Source: Vicinamibacteraceae bacterium (GTDB taxonomy: Bacteria; Acidobacteriota; Vicinamibacteria; Marinacidobacterales; Marinacidobacteraceae). Taken from it: a stretch of DNA of 39,341 nucleotides. Positions 18,368 to 26,053 of the stretch are shown here, piece by piece (position 1 is the stretch's first letter; every line of letters starts with the position of its first letter). The notes beneath the pieces were generated by a model. That model saw only the letters and a list, made by a program, of their open reading frames with translations, ran no database searches and had not been told where the DNA came from. The stretch is from positions 1-39,341 of the forward strand of contig JAAXGQ010000026.1 of NCBI GenBank assembly GCA_012271265.1, in the 5' to 3' direction. Both the position numbers and the translations under genes were made by a program.

Positions 18368-18908
18368 ACCGCTTCGCGACCAGGGCGCGGAGCCCGAAGG
18401 TCCCGACGAACCCCGGTTCCACGTTGCGGCTTCTCCGGGCGGCCGCGTGGTCGACACCGCGGGGCTCGAACGGTTCCTCGAGGCCATTGCCGAAGACATC
18501 TCGCCGGGCGATGCCCGCGGCGCTTCGCTGCGGGTCGTCTCCGATGCGGCGATGCGCGAGCTGAATCGCACCTACCGGGGGAAGGATCAACCGACCGACG
18601 TCCTCGCCTTTCCGGTGAGCGGCCCGCCGGCCGACACGAGGCACGATGGCGGGAACCATCGGGCACCGGAGCTTCTCGTCGACCCGTGGCCGAGGGAAGA
18701 GCCGGGATACCTCGGCGACCTGGTGGTTTCCGTGGACACCGCCAGCCGCCAGGCGGCCGAGCGAGGCCGCCCGCTCGACGCCGAGCTGCGCCACCTGGCG
18801 CTCCACGGCCTTCTCCACCTCTTCGGTTATGACCACGAGGCGGATCGGGGAGAAATGGCCCGCCTCGAACGGCTGCTGCGGCTGCGGCACGGGCTGATTC
18901 CACGATGA
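18360..18908 (+). CDS. ybeY: Endoribonuclease YbeY (rRNA maturation factor)
   Basis: A 182-residue zinc-dependent RNase needed for 16S rRNA 3' processing and ribosome quality control. The metal motif HGLLHLFGYDH is complete, and TYRGKDQPTDVLAFP is the conserved upstream block. An insertion of about 25 residues (around 85-110) separates that block from YLGDLVVSVD, making it longer than the usual ~150. The GTG start overlaps the pgpH end by 8 bases and the stop overlaps corC (ATGA), so the three are likely translationally coupled. Confidence 0.95.
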   Translation: MPEPLRDQGAEPEGPDEPRFHVAASPGGRVVDTAGLERFLEAIAEDISPGDARGASLRVVSDAAMRELNRTYRGKDQPTDVLAFPVSGPPADTRHDGGNHRAPELLVDPWPREEPGYLGDLVVSVDTASRQAAERGRPLDAELRHLALHGLLHLFGYDHEADRGEMARLERLLRLRHGLIPR

Positions 18909-20125
18909 GCATCCTCTGGGGGGCTTCCGCCGCCGCGGCCGCCGGGCTGGTGGTCTTCTTCGCCCTGTTCGAAATCGCCTTCTTCGCATCCAGCCCCATC
19001 GCGGTGCGCGCCTTCCGCGAGGGCGCCGAGGAAGCCCGGACCCTGCGGGAGCAGCTCGGCGATCCGCTCGCCGTGCTCATTCCGACCCGCCTCGGCATGG
19101 TCGCCGCCGCGATCGTCGGGGGCCTTGCGCTGGACCGCCTCGGACTTGCCTCGACGCCGCTGTTCTGGGTGTTCACGGCGTTCGCTCCCGCGTGGTTTCT
19201 GCTGCGGGAGCTCATCCCGGCCGCCGTCCTCCTGCGCGACCCCGAGGAGGTGCTCCGGGGGCTGCTGCCCTGGTTCCGGCGGTGGGACCGCCTGGTCCTG
19301 GTGCTGACCGGCCCGCTGCTCCGACGGCTTCGCCGCGCGTTCCCCCTGCCGGTCGAGCCGGATGACGATGCCTCCGACGACGAGGTCGAGGCGTTTCTCG
19401 AGACCGGGGAAGAGGAGGGGATCCTCGAGGAGGACGAGGCGGCGATGGTCCGGGGGGTCCTCGAACTTGACGAGCAGCGGGTCCGGGAAGTCATGACGCC
19501 CCGACCGAACGTCGTGGCGGGCGCGGAAGACTCGTCCCGCGAGGATGTCGAGCGGCTCATTGCGACGAGCCGTCACCGCCGCATTCCCATTTTCGGGGCC
19601 GGGGACCGGATCGTGGGCATCGTGGACGCCGTGGATCTTGTCGGCGCCTCAGCGGCGGCCGGCGGGCTCGCTGCGCACCTTCGGCCCGCGCATGTGGTGC
19701 CCGAGACAAAGCGGCTCGATGATCTGCTGGCCGAGTTTCGTCAGACGAAGCACACCTTCGCGGTCGTGGTGGATGAACACGGCAGCGTGTCCGGGGTCGT
19801 GACCCTCACGGACATTTCCGAGGAGATCGTGGGGGAGGTCCGGGAGCACGGGAGTTCCGCCTCGGCCATCGCCGCCGAGCCCGACGGTTCGTTCGTCGTT
19901 TCCGGCGACGCCGAACTCGACGAGGTCACCCGCCGCACCGGGATTGCCTTCCCCGAAGCACGGAACGGAGCGCCGTTTCATACCGTCTCCGGCTTCGTGC
20001 TGGCCACCTGGCGGCGGATTCCGCAGTCGGGAGACTCCATGCGCCACGACGGGCTTGCCATCGAGGTGGTCGAAGCCGACGAGCGCCGCATTCACCGCGT
20101 CCGCATCTCGGCCGCCGCGGCCTGA
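18905..20125 (+). CDS. CNNM/CorC-type CBS-domain transporter (HlyC/CorC family)
   Basis: A 406-residue inner-membrane protein. The N-terminal ~140 residues hold the DUF21/CNNM-like membrane helices. A cytoplasmic CBS pair follows, starting at VREVMTPRPNVV (~195) and including VDEHGSVSGVVTLTDISEEIVGE (~285). A C-terminal CorC_HlyC domain (~320-400) follows, with FVVSGDAELDEV and HTVSGFVL. The family is linked to magnesium or cobalt efflux and was once named hemolysin. Its position between ybeY and era is widely conserved. The exact ion is not evident. Confidence 0.92.
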   Translation: MSILWGASAAAAAGLVVFFALFEIAFFASSPIAVRAFREGAEEARTLREQLGDPLAVLIPTRLGMVAAAIVGGLALDRLGLASTPLFWVFTAFAPAWFLLRELIPAAVLLRDPEEVLRGLLPWFRRWDRLVLVLTGPLLRRLRRAFPLPVEPDDDASDDEVEAFLETGEEEGILEEDEAAMVRGVLELDEQRVREVMTPRPNVVAGAEDSSREDVERLIATSRHRRIPIFGAGDRIVGIVDAVDLVGASAAAGGLAAHLRPAHVVPETKRLDDLLAEFRQTKHTFAVVVDEHGSVSGVVTLTDISEEIVGEVREHGSSASAIAAEPDGSFVVSGDAELDEVTRRTGIAFPEARNGAPFHTVSGFVLATWRRIPQSGDSMRHDGLAIEVVEADERRIHRVRISAAAA

Positions 20126-20152
20126 CCGGGCGTCGAGAGGCGGGCGCCCTCC

Positions 20153-21118
20153 GTGTCACTGGCGGACAGCCCTCCCAAGGGGAGCGTTTCGGGACGAACA
20201 GCCTTCGAAGAGCGGGAGGCCGCGCACCGGGCCGGCTTTGTGGCGCTTGTCGGGCCACCGTCGGCGGGAAAGTCGACCCTCCTGAACCGGCTCGTGGGGC
20301 AGCCGCTGGCGATTGTTTCTCCCAAGCCACAGACGACGCGGCGTCGCATCCTGGGGATCGCCCGACGCCCCGGGGTGGAGTGCATCCTGCTGGATACGCC
20401 GGGAGCGCACACGCCCAAGACCGGTCTCGGGCGCGCCATGATGCGAGTCGTCCGGGAGAGCCTCGGCGGCAGCGACGTCGTCCTGTTGGTGCTCGACGGC
20501 TGCCGCCGTCTCTCCCTGGATGGAATGCGGCTCCTGCATCGGGTGGAGCGCTTCACCGGACCATGGGTGGCCGGCATCAACAAGACGGACCGGGCGCCGC
20601 GCCGGATGGTGCGCGAGCTGGGCGCCCGCTGCGAGGACCGTGGCGCGACCGCCGTGGTCGCCTTTTCGGCTCGGACCGGCGCGAATGTGGAAACCGCCGC
20701 AGGCGGCCCCGGACCGCTCTTCGACGTGCTGACCGGGCTCCTGCCGTTCAGCCCTCCGCTCTACGACGAAGACCAGATCACGGACCTGTCCGAGGCGTTC
20801 CTTGCCGCCGAGCTGGTGCGGGAACGGATGCTCGTTCACCTCCGGCAGGAGGTCCCGCACACTGCCGCCGTGCGCATCGAGGAGTACGACGATGCCGCCG
20901 GGCTGCTCCGGATCACCGCGTCGCTGCTTGTGGATCGGGCGTCGCAGCGCGGCATCGTGATCGGTCGCGGCGGCCGCATGCTGCGCCGCATCGGAACCGA
21001 GTCCCGCCTCGCCATCGAGAAGCGGGTGGGCCGTCGGGTGTTTCTCGACCTGACGGTCAAGGTCCGGGCCGGGTGGCGGGACAACCCCGGCATCCTGCGC
21101 CATCTCGGCCTGGGCTGA
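20153..21118 (+). CDS. era: GTPase Era
   Basis: A 321-residue GTPase that binds the 3' end of 16S rRNA during 30S assembly. The P-loop is GPPSAGKS (34-41) instead of the usual GRPNVGKS. G3 is DTPG (81-84) and G4 is NKTD (143-146). SPKPQTTRRRILGI is the diagnostic switch I segment. The C-terminal KH domain has RGIVIGRGGRMLRRIG. It starts with GTG, 27 bases after corC, with a weakly placed GAGAGG. It ends the cluster and converges on frr with a 23-base gap. Confidence 0.95.
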   Translation: MSLADSPPKGSVSGRTAFEEREAAHRAGFVALVGPPSAGKSTLLNRLVGQPLAIVSPKPQTTRRRILGIARRPGVECILLDTPGAHTPKTGLGRAMMRVVRESLGGSDVVLLVLDGCRRLSLDGMRLLHRVERFTGPWVAGINKTDRAPRRMVRELGARCEDRGATAVVAFSARTGANVETAAGGPGPLFDVLTGLLPFSPPLYDEDQITDLSEAFLAAELVRERMLVHLRQEVPHTAAVRIEEYDDAAGLLRITASLLVDRASQRGIVIGRGGRMLRRIGTESRLAIEKRVGRRVFLDLTVKVRAGWRDNPGILRHLGLG

Positions 21119-21144
21119 GTGCCGGACGCCGCTCCGCCGGCTCA
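21116..21144. terminator. Small inverted repeat between convergent era and frr
   Basis: GCCGG (21121-21125) and CCGGC (21137-21141) flank an 11-base loop, and the outer TGA and TCA are the two stop codons. It is the only structure in the 23-base gap and could serve both strands weakly. Confidence 0.25.
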
Positions 21145-21699
21145 GATGGAGAGGATGGAGCGCTCCTTCCGGGCCGCGAGGTCGGCGATTCCCCGGATGT
21201 GTTCGTTCGTGGCCTGCTGGACTTCCGCCTCGAGGTCGTGCTCCTGGTCCTCGGACAGCTCCTTGTTCTTCATCAATTTCTTGAGCTGCTGGTTGGCGTC
21301 GCGCCGCACCTGGCGGATCGCGTTCCTGTACTTTTCCGCGCTCTGACCGATCGCGCGCGCCAGTTGCTGCCTGCGCTCCTGGCTGAGGGGCGGCACCGGG
21401 ATGCGGAGGAGCGCCCCGTCGGAAGCCGGGTTCAGGTCCAGGTTCGCGACGCGGATCGCCCGGTCCACAGCGCTCAACTGGCTGCGGTCCCACGGCTGAA
21501 CAATGATTGTGGCCGCGTCCGGCGTCTTGACCGTGGCGACCTGGTTCAGCGGCATCAACTGACCCCAGCACTCCACCCGCACCGAGTCCAGCAGGGTGAC
21601 CGAGGCGCGCCCGGTCCGCACCGTGGCCAGTTCCTTCTCGAAGATCCGGACAGTCTTGTCCATCCGTTCCTTCACGTCGTCCAGGACAGGGTGCGGCAT
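21142..21699 (-). CDS. frr: Ribosome recycling factor
   Basis: RRF splits post-termination ribosomes together with EF-G. The 185-residue protein is full length and shows FEKELATVRTGRASVTLLD, PLNQVATV, AIRVANLDLNP and IPVPPLSQERRQQL. The helical C-terminus ends around LAARKERSILSI. GGAGG six bases before the ATG gives a clear start. It is the last gene of the rplM-rpsI-rpsB-tsf-pyrH-frr series, 50 bases after pyrH. Confidence 0.97.
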   Translation of the reverse strand: MPHPVLDDVKERMDKTVRIFEKELATVRTGRASVTLLDSVRVECWGQLMPLNQVATVKTPDAATIIVQPWDRSQLSAVDRAIRVANLDLNPASDGALLRIPVPPLSQERRQQLARAIGQSAEKYRNAIRQVRRDANQQLKKLMKNKELSEDQEHDLEAEVQQATNEHIRGIADLAARKERSILSI

Positions 21700-21749
21700 G
21701 GTGTTCCTCCGGCGCGAATTCTACGAATCCGGCGCCCGGCGGGCAGGCG

Positions 21750-22466
21750 TCACTCCAGGGCGGGGGCTGCGTCCACCCGGGTTCCCACGTCCTCTCCGGT
21801 CGCCGCCCGCACCAGGTCCCGCTGGTGGCACACGATGATCGGCAGGTTGTTCTCCATGCAGAGGGAGATCGCGGTCGGTTCCATGAAGCGCAGTTCCTGC
21901 CGGATCGCTTCGAGGTGGGTGAGCCGCCGGATCGGACGGGCGTCGGGGTCGTTCTCGGGATCCCCGGTGTAGACCCCGGAGACCCGGGTCGCCTTGATGA
22001 GCGCGTCGGCGCGGATTTCCGCCGCCCGGAGCGCCGCCGCGGTGTCGGTCGAGAAGTAGGGATTCCCGGTCCCCGTCGCGAAGATGACGATGCGTCCCTT
22101 CTCCAGGTGGCGGAGCGCTCTTCGGCGGATGAACGGCTCGGCCATCTGTCGCACCGTGATCGCTGACATGACCCGGGTGGGACAGTCCGACCGCTCGAGT
22201 GCGTCCTGGAGCGCGAGAGCGTTGATCAGGGTGGCCAGCATCCCGATCGAGTCCGCGGTGACCCGATCCATCCCCCGGGCAGCGGCGGCGACGCCGCGAA
22301 AGATGTTGCCGCCGCCGATGACGCACGCGGTCTCCACGCCCTCCCGATGGATGGCCGCCACGCCCTGGGCCATTCCGGCCACGGCCTCGGTCGCGATGCC
22401 GGCCGGTTCGTCCGCCCGGAGCGTCTGCCCGGACAGCTTGAGAAGAAGGCGGGAGGGACGGCTCAC
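21750..22466 (-). CDS. pyrH: UMP kinase
   Basis: An amino-acid-kinase-fold enzyme that phosphorylates UMP to UDP in pyrimidine synthesis. Key blocks are LLLKLSGQTL (usually SGE), VIGGGNIFRG, DSIGMLATLINALALQ, FATGTGNPYFSTDTAA and KATRVSGVYTGDP. GTG 22466 gives 238 residues starting just before the first beta strand, as in the family. An upstream GTG at 22526 would add 20 Pro/Arg-rich residues. GGGAGGA lies about 24 bases before the chosen start, so the ribosome-binding site does not settle it. Confidence 0.94.
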   Translation of the reverse strand: MSRPSRLLLKLSGQTLRADEPAGIATEAVAGMAQGVAAIHREGVETACVIGGGNIFRGVAAAARGMDRVTADSIGMLATLINALALQDALERSDCPTRVMSAITVRQMAEPFIRRRALRHLEKGRIVIFATGTGNPYFSTDTAAALRAAEIRADALIKATRVSGVYTGDPENDPDARPIRRLTHLEAIRQELRFMEPTAISLCMENNLPIIVCHQRDLVRAATGEDVGTRVDAAPALE

Positions 22467-22532
22467 GTGCGGGCGCCTGGCTCGGGGTTCCTCCCGGGGG
22501 GGCAGGGGGCAAGGGCCCGCCTGCACCGCCCG

Positions 22533-23162
22533 CTAATCGGCGTCCTCCCCGCGCATCAGGCGGACGAAGCGACGGACCTGGATGTTTTCCTTGATCGCCT
22601 GAGCCGCGTCCAGCACGCGATCCTGAACGGTCATCTTCTTCGAGTCGTCCAGCGCGTAGGGCTGCTCGAGGAGCACCCGCTCCCTCAGAAAACGGTCCAG
22701 CTTGCCGGCCACGATGCGGTCCAGTATCGCCGCCGGCTTGCGCGCATTCTTCGGATCCTTGCTCAACTGCACGCGGATGAGGGCGCTTTCGTCGGCGATC
22801 ACGGCCTGGGGGACCTCGTCCCGCCGCACCCAGCGGGCCGGCGCCGGATAGGCGCTCGCGATGTGGATGGCCACGTCCTCCGCCAGCTCCCGGAACTGGG
22901 CGTTCCGGGCCACGAAGTCAGTCTCGCAGGACAGTTCGACCAGCACGCCGATCCGTCCCTGGTGTACGTAGGCGTGGACGAGACCCTCGCCGGTGGCGCG
23001 CCCGGACCGCTTCTCGGCCGCAGCGGCGCCCTTCTCCCGAAGCCAACGGACCGCCCTGGCCAAATCCCCATCACTGGCGACCAGGGCGTTCTTGCAGTCC
23101 GCGAATCCCGCTCCGGTGCGGTCCCGGAGCTTCTTGACGTCCAGGGGTTTGATCGCAGGCAC
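22533..23162 (-). CDS. tsf: Elongation factor Ts (short form)
   Basis: EF-Ts exchanges GDP on EF-Tu. The N-terminal UBA-like domain reads [25 protein letters not shown], and the core has [12 protein letters not shown]. At 209 residues it is a short form, closer to Thermus than to the ~283-residue E. coli protein; the second half of the dimerisation domain is reduced. A GTG start follows AGAAGGAGAC. It lies 75 bases after rpsB, in the usual rpsB-tsf pair. Confidence 0.96.
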   Translation of the reverse strand: MPAIKPLDVKKLRDRTGAGFADCKNALVASDGDLARAVRWLREKGAAAAEKRSGRATGEGLVHAYVHQGRIGVLVELSCETDFVARNAQFRELAEDVAIHIASAYPAPARWVRRDEVPQAVIADESALIRVQLSKDPKNARKPAAILDRIVAGKLDRFLRERVLLEQPYALDDSKKMTVQDRVLDAAQAIKENIQVRRFVRLMRGEDAD

Positions 23163-23237
23163 TTGGGAGTCTCCTTCTGCGCGCGCGGCCGGGGCGTCGC
23201 GGGCGGTGATGTCCCGAGGAAGACGGCTGACGCCGGA

Positions 23238-24041
23238 TCAGACGCGGGTCGGAGCGGTGGGCGGACCTGGCAGCGGCGGAGCGGGCACCCCGGCGCCTGA
23301 TTCTTCGGCGGGCTCCACTTCGTCGCCCTCCGCCATGGCCATCAGTTGCGCGCTCCGCAGTTGCCGCCCCTCGTGGAACGCGCTGGCGACTCGGTCCGCG
23401 AACAGCCGGATGGCGCGCAGGGCGTCGTCGTTCCCCGGGATCACGTAATCGATCAGGTCGGGATCACAGTCCGAATCCACGATCGCCACGATCGGGATAC
23501 CCAGCTTCCGGGCTTCCTGGACAGCGATCATTTCGTTCTTGGGATCGACGATGCAGACGGCGTCAGGCAACCGGTCCATCTTCTCGATCCCTGCGAGCGC
23601 TTTTTCCATGCGGCGTCGGCGCTTCTCGAGCCGGGACCAGGCCTTGTTCGAGTAGCCGCCCATGTCACCGGCTTCGGTGAGCTCCCGCAGTTCCTGGAAG
23701 CGTGCGATGCTCTTCCGGATCGTCCGGAAGTTCGTGAGCAGGCCGCCCAGCCAGCGGTGGTTCACGTAGAACGCTTCCGCCCGCGACGCCTCCGCGGCGA
23801 TGACTTCCTGCGCCTGCCGCTTCGTGCCCACAAAGAGGATCGTCTTGCCCTCGGCGCCCAGCCGCGAGACGAAGTTGAGCGCCTCCCGAAACAGGGGGAG
23901 GGTCTGGGTCAGGTCCAGAATGTGGATCCCGCTGCGCGCCCCGTAGATGTACGGACGCATGCGGGGATTCCACCACTTCGTCTCATGCCCGAAGTGAAGA
24001 CCCGCTTCCAGCAGGTCCTTCATGGTGACGGTCGCGGCCAT
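23238..24041 (-). CDS. rpsB: 30S ribosomal protein S2
   Basis: The 267-residue protein has the S2 signatures [55 protein letters not shown] and [12 protein letters not shown]. The C-terminus adds an acidic and Pro-rich tail after about residue 235, beyond the conserved core. The ATG start has no strong ribosome-binding site. A 116-base gap separates it from rpsI upstream; I see no terminator or clear promoter there. Confidence 0.97.
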   Translation of the reverse strand: MAATVTMKDLLEAGLHFGHETKWWNPRMRPYIYGARSGIHILDLTQTLPLFREALNFVSRLGAEGKTILFVGTKRQAQEVIAAEASRAEAFYVNHRWLGGLLTNFRTIRKSIARFQELRELTEAGDMGGYSNKAWSRLEKRRRRMEKALAGIEKMDRLPDAVCIVDPKNEMIAVQEARKLGIPIVAIVDSDCDPDLIDYVIPGNDDALRAIRLFADRVASAFHEGRQLRSAQLMAMAEGDEVEPAEESGAGVPAPPLPGPPTAPTRV

Positions 24042-24157
24042 GGGTGATCAGAGCGGCAGGTGAACTGCCAGGAGAAAACAGCGGGCCATCGCGTCGCCGG
24101 CGCTGGGAAGGCTGGGGGCCGGCACGAACGGACTGACTGGCTGGTGGGTCGGGGCGA

Positions 24158-24550
24158 TCAGCGCTTCGAATACTGGAAGCGCTTCCGCGCCCCGGGCTGG
24201 CCGTACTTCTTGCGCTCCTTGCGCCGCGCGTCCCGCGTCAGGAACCCGCGCCGCTTCAATTCCGGCCGCAGGTTGCTGTTGACTTCGGCCAGCGCCCGAG
24301 CGATGCCGAGCCGCACCGCGGCGGCCTGACCCGAAAGTCCGCCGCCCTTCGCGCGGGCGTCCACGTCGAACTTCTCGCTCTGATCCGTCGCCTGGAGAGG
24401 CTGGGTCACCCAGTTGCGGTAGGTCGTCCTCGGGAAGTAGTCCTCGAGAGGGCGGTGGTTGATGAGGATTTCACCGTTGCCGCTTCGCAGAAAGACCCGG
24501 GCGATGGAGCACTTGCGCTTCCCGGTACCGTAGGCGAGGGGTTCGGGCAT
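24158..24550 (-). CDS. rpsI: 30S ribosomal protein S9
   Basis: The 130-residue protein has YGTGKRKCSIARVFLR, GGGLSGQAAAVRLGIARAL and the universal basic tail GQPGARKRFQYSKR, whose last Arg reaches the P-site tRNA in known ribosomes. Its ATG overlaps the rplM stop (ATGA), so synthesis of L13 and S9 is likely coupled, as in many bacteria. Confidence 0.97.
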   Translation of the reverse strand: MPEPLAYGTGKRKCSIARVFLRSGNGEILINHRPLEDYFPRTTYRNWVTQPLQATDQSEKFDVDARAKGGGLSGQAAAVRLGIARALAEVNSNLRPELKRRGFLTRDARRKERKKYGQPGARKRFQYSKR

Positions 24551-25011
24551 CAGGAGGAGGTTCCGAGGAGGGCCGGCAGCGGCTCCGGCTGCTGGGCCGC
24601 GTGCGGGTGTTTGCCGCCGGCATAGACCTTCAGCTTCCTGAACTGGGACCGCCCCAGACTGCCATTGGGAAGCATGCCCCGGACCGCGGACTCGACGAGC
24701 CGCTCGGGGAACGCCCGGCGCACCTGTGCCGCGCTTCGCGACTTGAGCCCGCCTGGACGCCCGCTCGTCCGGTAGTACATCTTCGCCTTTTCCTTGCGTC
24801 CGGTCAGCCGCACCTTGCAGGCGTTCAGCACGATGACGTGATCGCCGCAGTCCAGAAAGGGCGTCCAGTTCGCCTTGTGCTTGCCGCGCAGCACCCGGGC
24901 GATGCGGGTGGCGAGCCGGCCGAGAATCTCCCCGTCGGCGTCCACGACGAACCAGCGGCGGCTGATTTCACCGGCGCGCAGGAAGGTCGTGCCGCCAGCG
25001 GAGCGAGGCAT
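24550..25011 (-). CDS. rplM: 50S ribosomal protein L13
   Basis: The 153-residue protein has RRWFVVDADGEILGRLATRIA, FLDCGDHVIVLNA, KMYYRTSGRPGG, AVRGMLPNGSLGR and KLKVYAGGKHPHAAQQPEPL, all typical of L13. The ATG lacks a ribosome-binding site of normal strength. A well-formed promoter lies about 140 bases upstream, and the leader between them contains an inverted repeat. Confidence 0.97.
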   Translation of the reverse strand: MPRSAGGTTFLRAGEISRRWFVVDADGEILGRLATRIARVLRGKHKANWTPFLDCGDHVIVLNACKVRLTGRKEKAKMYYRTSGRPGGLKSRSAAQVRRAFPERLVESAVRGMLPNGSLGRSQFRKLKVYAGGKHPHAAQQPEPLPALLGTSS

Positions 25012-25059
25012 TTCCGATAGGGATTCCGGTTCCGGGAAAAAGGAGGATGACGAACGGGC

Positions 25060-25139
25060 GGGCAGCCCAGAAAAAAGCCGGGCCTGCCACTTCCGAGGAC
25101 CGGTTCCGTGGCTGCTATGGACCGGCCGATGGGCTGCCC
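25060..25139 (-). promoter_or_regulatory. Structured 5' leader of the rplM operon
   Basis: GGGCAGCCCA (25060-25069 on the plus strand) and TGGGCTGCCC (25130-25139) are exact inverted repeats enclosing 60 bases, so the leader RNA can form a long-range 10-bp stem. Inside are GCCAC...GTGGC and CCGGT...ACCGG pairings, and a six-U run (25070-25075 region) just before the closing arm. Such competing stems fit autogenous control or attenuation. L13 leaders are known in other bacteria, but I do not recognise a described consensus. Confidence 0.5.
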
Positions 25140-25150
25140 GGGGAGCCGGA

Positions 25151-25180
25151 AGTATAGGGAGCCCCGCGTTGCCCGGTCAA
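25151..25180 (-). promoter_or_regulatory. Sigma70-type promoter for the rplM-frr gene series
   Basis: On the minus strand TTGACC (25175-25180) and TATACT (25151-25156) are separated by 18 bases, five of six matches to each consensus. It is the strongest promoter in the window. Transcription would start near 25144, giving a leader of about 130 nt before rplM. Confidence 0.75.
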
Positions 25181-25215
25181 GCAGGTGTACGGGCCCACCA
25201 CTTCGGATCCGGCGG

Positions 25216-25221
25216 TAGAGT
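25216..25221 (+). promoter_or_regulatory. Putative -10 box for the DUF1445 gene
   Basis: TAGAGT fits TAnnnT and ends seven bases before the proposed CTG start at 25229, the same spacing seen at 13644. No -35 is visible. Confidence 0.25.
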
Positions 25222-25228
25222 TGGCTGC

Positions 25229-26053
25229 CTGCGCATCCCCTCTCTTCCCGATTCCGGACCGGGTTCCAGCCCGGCCCGTCTCCGTGCCGCCTGCCGCGCG
25301 GGGACCTTCCGGGCCACGACTTCGGGACGTTGCCCCGGGTTCGCCCAAGCCAACCTGATCGCGCTGCCGGCGCGCTTCGCTGACGACTTCCAGCGGTTCT
25401 GTGAACGGAATCCGCGGCCGTGCCCCCTGCTTCTCCGCAGCGAAACGCCGGTACTCCATGCCGTCGCTCCCGGGGCCGATCTGCGGACGGATCTGCCGCG
25501 CTACCGGGTCTTCCGGGACGGCGCGCCCGGGGAGGAACGGGATGAGGTTCGGGGCGCCTGGGGATCCGGTTTCACCGGCTTCCTGCTTGGGTGCAGCTTC
25601 GGCTTCGAGGCTGCTCTGACGGAAGCGGGGATTCGGCTCCGCCACCAGGAAGAAGGGCGGATCGTCCCCATGTATGTGACGGACCGCGCGTGCGAGCCGG
25701 CGGGACCGTTCCGGGGTCCGCTTGTCGTCTCCATGCGCCCCATCCGCGGGGCGGAGGTGAGCGAGGCGAAGCGGATCTCCGCCCGGCAGCCGCTGGCGCA
25801 CGGAGCCCCGGTGCACGCCGGCGATCCGGCGGACCTCGGCATCACGGATCTCACGCGCCCCGATTTTGGCGAGGACGGTGGTCTTCGTCCCGGCGAGGTC
25901 CCGGTGTTCTGGGCATGCGGGGTCACGTCCCAGATCGCCGCGATCGGAGCGGGCGCCGACCTCATGATCTCGCACGCTCCCGGACACATGCTGGTCACGG
26001 ACGTGCCGATGGGATCATCATCCCCGCCGTCCGACGCGGAGGAGAACCCATGA
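25229..26053 (+). CDS. DUF1445 family protein (D-glutamate cyclase-like / putative hydro-lyase)
   Basis: The family match is strong: GFAQANLIALP, DFQRFCERNPRPCPLL, DLRTDLPRYRVFRDG, FLLGCSFGFEAAL, VPMYVTDRACEPAG, VVSMRPI, HGAPVHAGDPADLGI and VPVFWACGVTSQ. One mammalian homologue is a D-glutamate cyclase; bacterial members are poorly characterised. No ATG, GTG or TTG lies in frame between the divergent promoter region and the conserved core. The nearest start-like codon is CTG 25229, giving 274 residues, which suits the family. An in-frame GTG near 24988 would run antisense through rplM and is unlikely. An assembly frameshift is an alternative. The stop overlaps the next ATG. Confidence 0.75.
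   Translation: MRIPSLPDSGPGSSPARLRAACRAGTFRATTSGRCPGFAQANLIALPARFADDFQRFCERNPRPCPLLLRSETPVLHAVAPGADLRTDLPRYRVFRDGAPGEERDEVRGAWGSGFTGFLLGCSFGFEAALTEAGIRLRHQEEGRIVPMYVTDRACEPAGPFRGPLVVSMRPIRGAEVSEAKRISARQPLAHGAPVHAGDPADLGITDLTRPDFGEDGGLRPGEVPVFWACGVTSQIAAIGAGADLMISHAPGHMLVTDVPMGSSSPPSDAEENP

Noticed and set aside
21721-22512. Alternative 263-codon minus-strand frame over pyrH
   Set aside because: It is out of frame with the UMP kinase motifs and is Pro/Arg-rich.
24875-25228. Long N-terminal extension of the DUF1445 frame
   Set aside because: It would run antisense through the rplM start, its leader and promoter, with a sequence unlike any DUF1445 member.
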